Source: Termitomyces sp. T153 (lineage: Eukaryota; Basidiomycota; Agaricomycetes; Agaricales; Lyophyllaceae). From it: a stretch of 64,000 nt of DNA. The stretch lies in NCBI GenBank assembly GCA_018296165.2, contig JACKQL020000054.1, forward strand, positions 186,001 to 250,000, written 5' to 3'. Under the pieces are notes generated by a model. It made no database searches and was not told where the DNA came from. It saw nothing but the letters and a program-made list of their open reading frames with translations. The translations under genes and the position numbers were made by a program. Positions within the stretch are counted from its first letter, which is position 1; each line of letters starts with the position of its first letter. Of the stretch, positions 36,425 through 47,563 are shown piece after piece.

Positions 36425-38830
36425 TCAGAACACAACAATTGCAAGAATAACCCCAGCCAGCATTATACCAACGCCATGGCTGGACACCAAGTGCGACTCT
36501 GCCCCATTCGGAGCAACGGAAGATGACGCCGCACTTACCGTGGACGTGGACGTTGTAGATATAGAAGGTATTGTACCAGACCCTGATGGAGTAGTACTGG
36601 TGGTCGTTGTAGTAACTACTATTATCAAAGTCGATGTTTGGGTCTTAGATACCGGATCCAGTGTGAGCGTTGTCGAAGAATCAGTACGGTTGCCCTCCAG
36701 GGCCAGGTCAACTTTTGACCGGAAGAAGTGTTCAAAGACAGGCGGATCATCCATTCTAAGAGGTGACTGGGGGCTTTGGTACCCTGTTACTTTCGATATC
36801 GTCATAGTGTGACGAGTACCGCTATGTAATATGTAGAGGTTATATTGATCAAATTTGCCTGGGCTCTGACAGTCACTCACCTTGAGTGGTATGTTTCTAT
36901 TATGTAAACTTTTGAAATTCATCCGCGTTGGAACAAATATGAGTTTATTGTCACTATAAAATGAAAGGATTTGTCTTTTTATGCAACTCCTCCTCCTCTT
37001 CCGGCAGGACATGATCTGCGCAGCACCTGAGAGAAAAATTAACATCATATTTGGCGTTGCTGCGTACTCTAGCACATGGTCAAGACGAAGTTAACAAGAA
37101 CTTGAAGAAGTGACCTTGAATGGTTCGCATTCTTGAAGGCACCTATATCCTGCTGTTTGTGTGGTTGTCGATTCTGACCTCAAGCCAAGTAGCAATGCGA
37201 TCCGTGTGAATTCGATCCTAGGTGCTCGCCAACGATTTCCTTTGGCGATTTTTTTTTGATTCATCGGACGATTGAGTGCCATGAAACAAGATGGGAACAA
37301 TGTTTGCATGCGCAGTAACTTTTAGTTTTGGTCTCTTTCTCAGTGCCTGGTACTTACATATATACCTCAAACAACATCATTCATGCGCTACGGGCACAGT
37401 TTATCTAGAAAGGCACAGCTGAAGTATCGGCCAGAATTTGATGGCAAACCACCGGAAACCGATCTTAGAACTTGTCTTCAAAGGCTTGAAGCTTGAAGTA
37501 TGGCTCACAACCAATATTGCTTCCTTGAAACAATTTCCTCCCTCACGGATCCTCCCTTTGGAAAATCGGAATTTTGTAGACCACAGCGGTGAATTTCTCA
37601 TGATCGTTTGTTACCCGCCCGAGTCCCGGCTGAGTGGGAACTCTCAGACATACCAACCAATATCAAGTGTTTTCGAGGGGGTTAAAAGTGAAAGCTAGTT
37701 TCTCTGAAAGATGATTCGAGCGACACGCCAAGTTCGAAGCCATTGCTCGTAGCGAATCCCAACATGTTGCAGTGAGATGAATAGGCAGAAAAACATGAAG
37801 CAAGTTTTTTTCTCTGGACTCAATCAACGAATGTGAAATGACAGAAGGTCGGTCAAGAATCTCGGTGAATGTTAGAATACATCTGAGAATCGACCGTCGG
37901 GAAACCAAGAGATTGGACGCTGCAGCTGAACAAAATTCGTGGACAGGAGATGATCAGAATGTCCTCAAGGGTCAGCATCTGTCAACGTAGCCACAAAGAG
38001 TGTTTGAGAGATTTATCACGAATCCAGAGGATCCATGACCCTCCCATGGCCAGAATACCCACAATCACAATTATCTGTTATATTTTTCTCATTGATAGAA
38101 TACTCACGTTCCCAGCTTGGAAATGCACGATTAAATGATATATATTAACTGCTATCTGTGACTTGTTACTGAACCTAGGGACCCCATCAACTCGTCGCGA
38201 TGAGCTTTGACAGCTCCTCAACCAAAAGTTGACCTGACCCTGGAGGGCAACCGTAATCAGTGAATGGGGTTAGAGCACTGAGATGAGGGCTGACGACTTG
38301 AGATATTGTGGTTGTCAATCCTGGAGCTTGGATAGTTATATCTGTTGCTTCTGGACGAGGAACGTGAGGAACGGTGATTGTTGGGAGAATGATGCTTCGA
38401 TTAGTCAGACCCAGAGGGAAGGTAATTGTTGGAAGTGGGATGATTGTATCGGTCAGCGAACCAGGGATGGGCAATACAGTTCTGAGATGTATGATAAGCT
38501 TGCTATTGTTTTGGAATAAATGGATAGGAACATACAACTCCCTGCCTTGCAGTTGGCCTGGCATGCAGGAACTACAGTTCAAGGAGTCCTGTAATTGTGC
38601 AAGATTCAGTCTCGCTAAGGGTATCTCCGGTGGAAATGACGTACAGTGGAATACGTGCACGGCCCTGCACCCTTGTATGGGCACATAACGAGATTTCCCG
38701 ACTCCTGCGATCCCAGGAGAAGTGTGCCGTCGTCATCGACCGGAGCACAGTGGACTCCCGTTTCCACGTGGAATACAGTGAAGAGAGACAAAAACAAGAA
38801 AAGTAGTCTCTGGAATTGTGTCGCAATCAT
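36425..38830 (-). pseudogene. GPI-anchored-type secreted protein gene split by a transposon
   Basis: Upstream part: ATG at 38830 with a signal peptide (LLFLFLSLFTVFHVETGVHC). Exons are 38830-38645, 38588-38536 and 38481 onward, in a Thr/Pro/Ile-rich protein reaching ...SALTPFTD. There the 1569-bp element (36686-38254) breaks in. Beyond it, 36685-36425 continues in frame as DSSTTLTLDPVSK, a Ser/Thr-rich stretch and a hydrophobic C-terminus (GVGIMLAGVILAIVVF), the expected GPI-attachment signal. Removing the element and one 7-bp duplicate keeps the reading frame, so the host gene was intact when hit. As it stands, translation runs 22 codons into the element and stops near 38187, losing the GPI signal. 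The tandem paralogue at 39243-40021 shares the CPxVDDxGTxLxGSxxSG and CxYxGAGxCxYx pattern. Cell-wall or surface role inferred. Confidence 0.8.
36686..38254 (-). mobile_element. 1569-bp terminal-inverted-repeat DNA transposon, copy 1
   Basis: Both ends carry a 32-bp inverted repeat beginning ACGGTTGCCCTCCAGGG (36686-36717 and 38223-38254; one C/T difference). The flanks are a perfect 7-bp duplication, AATCAGT (36679-36685 and 38255-38261). It is almost identical in sequence, and by my count identical in length, to the inverted copy at 59265-60833. Open frames inside are at most about 130-160 codons and show no DDE transposase or other domain I recognise, so it is probably non-autonomous. The superfamily is unassigned. 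Strand is given as opposite to copy 2. Confidence 0.88.
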
Positions 38831-39242
38831 CTTTTAAAGCACGGTCAAGAAAATGGAGCAGCAAAGAAAAATCACAAGTCAAGCCTCAAAGAACGAAGGG
38901 CAAAGGAGAGAAGGAAAGAGCGAAACGTTAGCTGACGACGATGGAAGAGAACAAAAAGTGATGGTTTCATGGAACGGTAACCTGTGCTAGAGATATTTTG
39001 AATGACCAAATCCATTGATCGATGTTTGTAGAATATAGCTCGCATCGCAGCATTGGCATTCCAAGATTCAAGGACCAATTCAATTCCATCGCACATAGAA
39101 ATAAGGAAAGTAAGGGTAAGGCAGAATGCAACAAACAAGTCCATCAAAGACATTAACTCTGCATAACCCGCCCGCTTTCCAGGGCGCTGATCCGGCGTTT
39201 CCAGTACGAAGCGAGAATCACAGCACAGCACAATCGCTATAA

Positions 39243-40021
39243 TCAGAGTAGACACATCAGATTCATCGCCAGAACCGCACCGATAAAAGCCACTACCCCG
39301 ACGGCACTCTGACCATAACTACCTCGCAAGGGCACAGCAGCATTATTTGTCGGGGTAGGAGATGGAGATGCCGCGTTCGTCGTGGCAAGAGAAGTGGTGC
39401 TAGTCACAACTATGACTGAGAATGTTGATGGTAAGGCAGTTGTAGGTGAAGCGGTAGTAATTGGAGAAGGTGGAGGAGGTGCGAGGGTGGTAATGGGTGC
39501 TGATGATGTCGTTGGAAGGGGGGGAGGTGGGATAGTGGAGGTTGTTGGAGGTGGGGACGGAGGAGGGACAATGGAGATCGTGGGAGGTGCCTGTAGGGTT
39601 GTGGTGGACTCTGGCGCGGTGGTGACTGAGGGAGGGCCTGCACTCGCTGTTTCACTGATGTATATAGAATGATTCGTGAGTTCATTGGGGTGATGTAATA
39701 GGTAAGAGATGGCGTACGTTTCGTTTTGAGGTTCACCCTTCGGACAGGTACTTGATCCTGAAGAAAACGAGCCGTTCTGGTACGATGCATTTGAGCTCGA
39801 CTGGACGAATGGAGGTTTCAAAGGAGACTTACGATGGGGAAGTATACACAAGCCCCTGCACCTTGGTATGTGCATGTAACTGTGCCGCCTGAGTTACTTG
39901 ATCCTGTAAGTGGTGTTCCGTTGTCGTCGACAGATGGACAATTGACGGCAGATGCCAGGCCGAATGCAGTCGAGACGATGAAGATGAAGAGGATGGCGTT
40001 TCTGAACGTGCAGCATAACAT
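39243..40021 (-). CDS. Secreted Pro/Ser/Thr-rich protein with GPI-type C-terminus
   Basis: Three exons (40021-39833, 39800-39718 and 39654-39243) encode about 227 aa. The N-terminal signal peptide is MLCCTFRNAILFIFIVSTAF..A. The mature start has a short cysteine domain (NCPSVDDNG, CTYQGAGACVYF). Then follows a long Pro/Thr/Ser tract (PPPSPPPTT and similar), and a hydrophobic tail (SAVGVVAFIGAVLAMNLMCLL) preceded by small residues, as in GPI-anchored proteins. Tandem paralogue of the transposon-split gene just downstream on the same strand. Probably cell-wall associated; function unknown. Confidence 0.8.
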
Positions 40022-40855
40022 GGTCTCGAGGTGTTGCACCGAGAAGCAGTTAAGATATCGACCAAGCGATTTAAGGTGTCCCGTCAAGGGATCGAAAAAA
40101 AACAAGAATAAGAGAGGATGGTATGGAGGGAAAAGCGGGCACGCTGTGCTCTGACACCTGGACCTGGCGGAAGTGAAGAAGACAAGAAAGGATGGATGAT
40201 TATAATAGGGACAGCACTATGCCGCCAGAACAATCAACCACATGACCGGACATATCGATCAATGGGTATGAATGATAGACCACCGCGCAGCCATCAGGTA
40301 AAGTAAGAGGAGTCCAGATTTGACTTCTTGGTTACTGTGCAAATTGCAACGCCGAGGCTTGTAACGGTCCGAAAGCCACAATTCTCAGCCACTACATAGC
40401 CTAAACGATGGCATCTGTCATGTTCGAAAACTCGTGAGATTGTGATAGCACGATATGTTTTTGTCGGAAAGTTACTTGGACGTGGGCACCTGTGGGCACT
40501 GCATTCTTTGGAGATGTCAGAGAGTAGTTCTATTTTCAGTTTAACTCCGAGTTCCTAAGAGCGGCACCGCTGTATTTCAAATAGCATTAGACAATTCACA
40601 ATGTCACAATGCTGGATATATTTGAAATGAACGGTGGTGGTGGTGGCGGATAAAAGCTTGCAACGATTGTGCAACAAAGCAGATAAAATGGAAAAACTAT
40701 ACGTATTATGGCCGCGTTCCTCGCGATCGTCACGAAGTAACGTGACATCTGGCCACAACGTTATGGCCTTGAGTCAGCCTTGGCTATAACTCTCGCTGTG
40801 GCCCGACGAGTTCACCTCTGCTGCTCGTCACTGTGTCTAACGCCCAACCCACACA
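40022..40855. other. Divergent promoter region
   Basis: 830 bases between the GPI-type gene (-) and TFIIA gamma (+). No gene seen. It includes a GGTGGTGGTGGTGG run near 40632. Confidence 0.5.
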
Positions 40856-41368
40856 ATGGCGTCTGCGTACTATGAGTTCTACCGGGGCTCTTCGTATGTT
40901 CTCAACACCAATCTCAACAGAACAAACTGAACAGAAAACTCTCCTCGGGCCACTTGTAGAATTGGCATGGCGCTCACGGACTCGCTTGACGAACTAATTA
41001 CGAGCGGTGCAATCACGCCACAGCTGGCGATGAAAGTGCTGCAGCAGGTGTGTCGATCTGTCGGGTGGCGGGTGTGGCCGGCTAATCCAGCATATTCCTA
41101 GTTTGACAAGTCGTTGGCAGATACGATGGTGAAGTCGGTGAAGGTGAAGACATCATTAAAGGTGAGGCTGTGTGTTGTATAGCTCCCTGACGAGATGTCA
41201 TGATTCTTTCAGGGCCATTTGCACACGTATCGTCTTTGCGATGACGTCTGGACGTTTATAGTGAAAAATCCGCAGTTTAAGATGGAGTCGAACGAGGTGG
41301 TGAGCGCGCCCCGGATCAAGATTATTGCGTGTAAGAATGGAGATGCTATCGAGGCTGGGAAGAAATAA
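40856..41368 (+). CDS. TOA2: TFIIA small (gamma) subunit
   Basis: Four exons: 40856-40893, 40960-41047, 41102-41161 and 41213-41368, giving 113 aa, the normal length for this subunit. Exon 2 starts [13 protein letters not shown] and carries [11 protein letters not shown]. Exon 3 starts [10 protein letters not shown]. Exon 4 starts [19 protein letters not shown] and contains FKMES..VV and IKIIACKN. These are the conserved helical and beta-barrel parts of TFIIA gamma. The factor joins TFIIA alpha/beta and stabilises TBP on promoters in RNA polymerase II transcription. The exons are short, so no single long open frame marks the gene. Confidence 0.96.
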
Positions 41369-41689
41369 CTCGTGAGCCAGGAGCTAGCCCTAAAGGCGAT
41401 GTATCATATTTATGGACCTTACTATACGCTATTTAATTTACGGACGTGATATTTTATACTTCTGCTGCACGCCCCAAAGGGAACGGGTTATTGTCTGGAT
41501 GATTGATCACCAGCTCGCGTAGTCGCAGAGACAAGAGAGGCTGATGGTAGTTTATGATGGAAATACATAATTCAGGACCCATATTAGTCTAGTATAAGCG
41601 GAGTTACAAAAGGACATTTCATTTCATTTCGAATGGCTCAAGCACCAACTCCCTAACCCCTTCCAGCATTTGTTTACTTCTTCACTCTC
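41369..41689. other. Short spacer
   Basis: About 320 bases between TFIIA gamma and the next F-box gene on the same strand. Nothing recognised beyond likely 3' and 5' untranslated sequence. Confidence 0.5.
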
Positions 41690-43737
41690 ATGTTCAAGTT
41701 CCCTGAGCCCCCGACGGAGACCTCTCTGACTGATGCGCGTCGTGTCCTCTCTGCGAGTAAAGCGTCTGTCTCAGACGTGGAAACGAAAATCGAGGCTGCT
41801 GAGGCGGCCCTGGCCAAGATTGTCCGAGAATCTAAATCCTTGATTGAGGACCTCCAGACCCAGCGCAATGTGCTGGAGCAGACAATCACGCAGACTATGG
41901 CGTATCTGAGCCCCATACGACGGCTCCCTCTTGAATTACTGCGAAATATCTTTATGGAATGCTTCGAGGAGCACCCTTGCTGCGCGTGGGTCCTTGCGGC
42001 TGTATGTGGTCCATGGCGACGACTTGTCTTAAGAATGCCGAAGATATGGTCAAGGGTATGTGATCAAGCCTCTCCATTTCCTTTTTGTCTTGCCCAGAGG
42101 CCAGGAACTTGTCTTGATTGAAGCTCTTATCACCTGATATCGCTACTTTTCTGGTGACGAGCATATTGGCAAGCTGGCCTTGCCGTTAAAAATTCCCACC
42201 CACACCCATTCCCTCTAACGGCCTCCCCGGCCTTATCTGTCCGGCTTCTCCGTTACTGATCTCGAATTCCGTAGATCCGTCTAATCACCACCCAACACGC
42301 CTCGGCAGATACTATTCGACTATGGCTCGAACGTTCAGGTGACACAGTCCCCCTTGACATCGAGATATTCTTGCGTGTCACCAGTCCAAGTTCGGGCTCA
42401 GATTCTCCCACTCGACATCGCCGTCGTTCCCGTTCTCGTTCCCGTTCGCTAAGTCCGCCACCATGGCATCTGCCCTTTCCTCACCAGGGAATTGCTGCGC
42501 ATTATATTGTTGGCCATTTCCCGATTACACCCGCGGGCATTTCTGCTCCATCTCTCGTTATACCGCATCCCCCAACAGGCATTAGTGATCAATGGCTTTC
42601 AATGCACCATCCCGGCGATCGACCGACCGCCCGACAGTCTAGATCTAGTTTGCATTGGGGGCACATTGCTATCTACTATCTCGCCGAGCAGATGCATCGA
42701 TGGGAACGTTTCATTTTTAGATTTGACAAACAGTTTGCTTCTTTGAGTGCTCTGAAGTCCATCAGCGGTAAGTTGCGGTGTGGATGATCTATTGATTGTC
42801 TCACGAGTCTGTAGGTGACGCACCTCTGTTGAAAGAATTTGAGGTTTCAAGCGCGGAGACAGCCTATTACCCAGAGTGGCAATGGCTTCCAAATGCACCT
42901 CCGAACGCAGCACTTGTTCTACCAAAACTCAAGACATTAACACTCCAATATACGCCCTTCAAATGGTCCTCACCCATGTTCCGCACGAATCTGCACACTC
43001 TCAGCCTCCGAGCTCTCCCGGCCTGCCATCTTCCACTCGACCGAATCCTATTCATTGTTGCCAACAACCCTTCTCTCGAATCCTTAACTCTCCACTTTCA
43101 AGGTGCTCTCCCCGCCGTTCTTCCCCTCTCCCCAACCACTCTCCCACTTATCAAGACCTTGCAAATCGGTGGACACTACACCCTCGCACAACTCATCGAC
43201 GTGTTCATTCTCCCCCAGCTCAACAGCCTCACGCTCGATATCGAACCACGCGATCCACTCGAAGATACCATTTCCAACCTCCTCACGCGTTCCTCAAAAC
43301 CCGCACTGACACATCTCTCCATCGCATACGGCAACTCTTCCAACACCTCATCATTCTACTACGGCCCCTCAGGCATTATCATATCCTGGCCCGCCCTCCT
43401 CGCGGACCTCACCCATCTTGAGAGTCTCCGTATTGGGGGAACGACACTCGACCCCCTTCTCTCCAGTCTAAGCGAGGAACCCTGGGCTTGCCCGAGTCTC
43501 GAAGCACTAGGCATGCGCAACTGTCATGCGCTCGGCGAGGGCGTTGTCAAACTCGTGGCTATGGTGGAGGCGAGGAACCCTCTGCCGCCGACGCAAGGAC
43601 CCGTGAAGAGGCTGAAGAGCTTGGAGTTGTATGATTGTGCGAGTGTAGGGGAGGATGTGGTTGCGTGGTTGGGGAGTAGGGTTGAAGAGGTTGCGTGTAC
43701 CGAGCCAGAGTTTGATAGGTGGGTCTGGGCTGTTTGA
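41690..43737 (+). CDS. F-box protein with N-terminal coiled coil and LRR-like tail
   Basis: Three exons (41690-42055, 42275-42767 and 42815-43737) encode about 593 aa. Residues about 10-70 form a coiled coil (VSDVETKIEAAEAALAKI, LIEDLQTQRNVLEQTI). It is followed by the F-box LSPIRRLPLELLRNIF..C and AAVCGPWRRLVLRMPKIWSR, the usual arrangement in agaricomycete F-box proteins. The middle exon contains a short Arg/Ser-dipeptide run (RHRRRSRSRSRSLSPPP), unusual for the family. The C-terminal exon has leucine-rich repeats (LPKLKTLTLQY, LHTLSLRALP, LESLTLHF). Likely SCF adaptor; target unknown. The first intron is long for this locus (219 bp). Confidence 0.82.
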
Positions 43738-44890
43738 TTTGTGCAGATGGTGAGAGGGGCTGATGAGAGTTATTCGGGTCATAGGTCGTCCATGTTACAT
43801 GGATATATGTGATGACAAGAATAGGACTCCTTAGCTATGAAGCTCTTACGGTAGTTCCACACGAGATTCTTAATCAGTGTATTCTATACCCCTAGTCATG
43901 GTGCATTGTATGGCCTACATCAGGGCGTTTCAGTGACGAACTTGGAGTCATCAAGAGAAATGATGGCCAGCTATCCTTACCAAGTTTTGGTTCGCCGTCT
44001 TCGCCTTGACTTACGTTCCCTTTACTTCTACTATGGTCCATTGACCGTCCGCTTCTGGAACTTGCTGAAAGTTAAAGTAAATCATTCGCGTTCTTGCTTA
44101 GGCTTGTCACGGTTTCATATTCTCGCCGTCGCGGCCGTCTGTCTCGGTCAAGTCTCCGAAGTTTTCGTCCATCAGACGTCCATCTTGTAGACCATCATTG
44201 CCCACTTGCGAGGTGTCTGGGTCACATAGAATGGATCTTTCTCTTCGGTTCTTGTCTTTGTCTTTGCAATCCAGTATCCGTGGCGATACTCAGAAACAAA
44301 GTTGAAAATACACCACATTGAGCATAATCATACATGACAACAATGGCAAGCCCATTCTGTCACTCTTTCTTGCTTTCGCTCCGAATAGCGTATATGACAG
44401 GTACGTATTTATCTTGAACGCATACTTAGGCTCATGACCTAAATGCATGCGCGTCGTAGACTCGTGCGCGTGATCAGTCGTTGTAAATGAGCAAGCGTCG
44501 TTGAGTAAGCCTCGATTACATCCGTAGAGGGATCGGTCACCGGTCTATGCGCCCCAGACAAAAAGACTTAACTCTTCATCCCGACGTCACATTTCTCTTG
44601 TCGCTTGTTCTGGAAAAGATATCTGCTTCGTAGTCCGTATTCTTAGCAACTATATTGAAAGTATCATGTGATAAATCAACGTGGCCGTCAACACTGCAGG
44701 GCTGTCAGCAGCCATTCAAGGAGGTATACATAGCATGGATACTAGTAGGTCTAGGCTAAGATCGAAACGAGCGATATTAAAAAGAGTGTTATGAAAATGA
44801 GCGACCTGAAAAACGAGTGACTTGAAAAGCGAGCGGTAGGAAGAACGAGCGGTAGGAAAAACAGGCAAAATGACATACGACGCCAGATGA
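43738..44890. other. Convergent intergenic region
   Basis: 1.15 kb between two convergent F-box genes. Frames at 43906-44190 and 44094-44321 have no recognisable domain. Near 44785-44865 is a small imperfect repeat of GAGCGACYTGAAAAACGAG-like units (roughly GAACGAGCGGTAGGAA), three to five copies. Confidence 0.45.
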
Positions 44891-46634
44891 TCAACTATTG
44901 GGATGCAGCAACACCTGGTCCAGCTTCTTCTCAACCTCAGCCCAAAGTATCCTATACCTCTGATCAACAGGGTCTTCAGGATATCCCACCAAATTTCCGT
45001 CGAGCCCATACAGCCAATTATCACCAATCGTTTCCAGCCTGGAGAAAGCAAGCGCAAGGAAAGCCGCAACGCTACCTGGATCCTTAATCGGCGACCTACA
45101 ATAGCAGAAGTCGGTCAGAGAGCGGTGGGGAACTATTGGCCCTAGATCAGCGTAGCTCGATACATCCTCACAGGCATCAACGCGGAGCGTGAGCTCACGC
45201 AAGGAGGGGCAAGCAGTGAGGAGCGGAAGGAGGCCGGTCAACGTGACTTGGGGGCATGAGCGCGAGGTACGTTCGGGGAAGTTGAGTACCTCGAGACAAG
45301 GCCACGCTGTACCCATTTTGGAGAGGTCTGCGTTGGTCAGACGGACGGGGCAGTCCGCCTCGAGGTGGATTGCGGAGAGATTAGGGAATGAGAGCAATGG
45401 TGCAATGGTGGCGAAGTCGATCGCCTGGGTATTGAGGGGTAGGTCCCATGGATAAAAGGCGATCCAAAGTTTGAGATATGTTAAATTCGTGGACAGGGAA
45501 GCGTTCCTTCGAATTCCCTGGAAAAAGGAATATAAGTCCCATTTGGTCCCGGCTTCACCGCGAATTTCGAATGCGGTGAGGTGTTCGAAGGCATGAGGAA
45601 GCTTGAAGAGCTCCGCACACGGCTCAAGACTGGGCGTGTTGAGACGCATCTTTTTGAGGCTTGGGAAGAAGTGGTCGCAATGTTTGTGATGCCCGACAAC
45701 GTAAGTGATGGTCTCAGTAAACAGGGACACTGACAACTCTTGAAGATGCGGCAAAACGGAGAAGTGTAGCAATGTAGAATGATCGATGTTAAGAGATAAT
45801 GCTTCCAGTACCCTCAGTGAATCAAAACCTCGAAGGAGAGAAATGAGATCATGAGGAGCGAATGTGTTGAGTTTCCAATGGTCCTCCGTGCGATATTCGT
45901 CGATCTTGAACCTCTGGATTGGTGATGTGGCCTCTTCCAAGACACGTTTGATCGTTCGCCATGGACCATCAGGGATAATCTCTACGCCGTTGACTACTTT
46001 GATCTTTGACTTCTCAAATGCGACGAGGTCGATAGACGTTAACCGAGGGCCTATGATGAGACGTGGATAAACGGCGTGACCTTCGAAGTCGTTGACATAA
46101 AGCATCGCATGCTGTACGCGGGGAAGGATGGGTCCAACAACTTCTTGGCGCGAATAGAGAATGTGAAGGAACAACTTGTCTAGGGCGTACGAGCGAGCGT
46201 CTCCAAAACGGGGTCTACACACAACTCGAACTCGCGCAGCATTCTCCCGAATTCTAGTGTAATCCTTAGGTTGAAGGTTACGATCGAAGCGCTGAGTGCA
46301 GCAAGGGATGGGTCAGCGAATCAGAATTGAATCTAGGTAAGCCTAAGCAACGTACCAAGCCTTTAAAATTCCGCCAACCGACTGGCGTGTCATTCTTCTC
46401 TTCAATCGTACGAACTGCATCGTGAGGAAGGCAACGAACTACCGGGTCTAAACCTGGAATGACACGCCAAAGAGTATTAAGAGCCGGCTCCTTGAACGAC
46501 TGACAGGTCAGGGCAACACTGGCAAGCGTGCTTGATCCTGGAAAGGGCGGCTTCTCCATTGTTCTTGAATGGGTGTCGATGACATTGCTGAAGATGGCGT
46601 CAAGGATCTCCGGGATCTGTAGGCACCTGTGCAT
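44891..46634 (-). CDS. F-box/LRR protein
   Basis: Two exons: 46634-46356 (93 codons) and 46291-44891 (466 codons plus stop), about 559 aa, with a 64-bp intron. The start MHRCLQIPEILDAIFSNV is a common F-box opening in mushroom fungi. It is followed by LASVALTCQSFKEPALNTLWR. The C-terminal part is a leucine-rich repeat array (LRVLEALSLNIDHSTL, LPHLQELSVSLF, CPSLRELTLRVD). Role as SCF substrate adaptor inferred from family. Confidence 0.82.
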
Positions 46635-47563
46635 GCCCCTCAGGATGCTCGTCTAGTAATGGGAGAGGTAACTTTGAAAGGACGATGCATTCGACAATCT
46701 TTTCTTTTCTTCAAAAACTGCAAGTGATGATCGCGACGGCATGCGTTGAATTGGACGATCACATGTCACATCCTATTGTTTCGACAAATTTATAAGCTTA
46801 AGCTTCTGTTCCGTTATATATAATTGTTGAAAAACATACAATTGCGCAAAAATCGCACCAACATAATTCCTTAGCTCTGGCTTTCGGGTGGATCTTGTCG
46901 GAGCAACTAAGTGTGTAGTATCCGAGTCGTACCAAGAACGTCGCATTTTAATAAGGTATTAATCTGAGCCTAGCTCCTCAACATGAACAACTTGACTCCA
47001 AGCCATTGAAGGGAATAAAGACTCGGAGCCGGGGGTTGTTTCGAAATTACCCTGCAGGCAGATATAGGTCATTGTATCTCCGGAGGATTGTTCAAAGACA
47101 GAAGAGATCATCAAAAAGCGGAAGGATCTTCAATTTTGTTGCCGGGCTTCGCAACCAAACTCGGCTCTCTTTGACCATGTCTGTGATCCGGGGTTGACTT
47201 CACAACTCACCTTCCAAATCCGTTATATTAGATCGTTGTCGAGAGTGCAACTATTACTGATCATAAAAGATGTACTGTCGCATTTCATGATAACAACGAC
47301 ACGAATTTATATTGCAAACAAACCATCCGTTGTTATCAATTTGGAAGGCTTGTTCATTGTTCCCATTCTGAAGGTCTCCTCCCACCCAGTTGTTCTATCA
47401 AAGATGTAGCGTTGAATAGCTAGATTCCTGTGGTAGGTAATCGTCAGGTTTAGAAAATTAAAAGAATAGATAGGTGAGTATTGATACACTGAGCAATGAT
47501 AGCAAAACTGATGTTTAGAATGAAACAAGCCAGAAAGGTATAGATATCGTCATCAAGAGATAT
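46635..47563. other. Intergenic region with a short dispersed repeat
   Basis: About 930 bases without a supported gene. A 27-base phrase beginning CCCTGCAGGCAGAT at about 47050 recurs with one or two changes at about 49113, on the other side of the kinase-fold gene. Confidence 0.45.

Noticed and set aside
36540..36812. Plus-strand 90-codon Val/Asp-rich frame
   Set aside because: It is the mirror of the Ser/Thr-rich stalk of the minus-strand GPI-type gene and the element end; composition only.
39382..39672. Plus-strand Gly/Val-rich frame of 96 codons
   Set aside because: Antisense shadow of the Pro/Thr tract in the GPI-anchored-type gene at 39243-40021.
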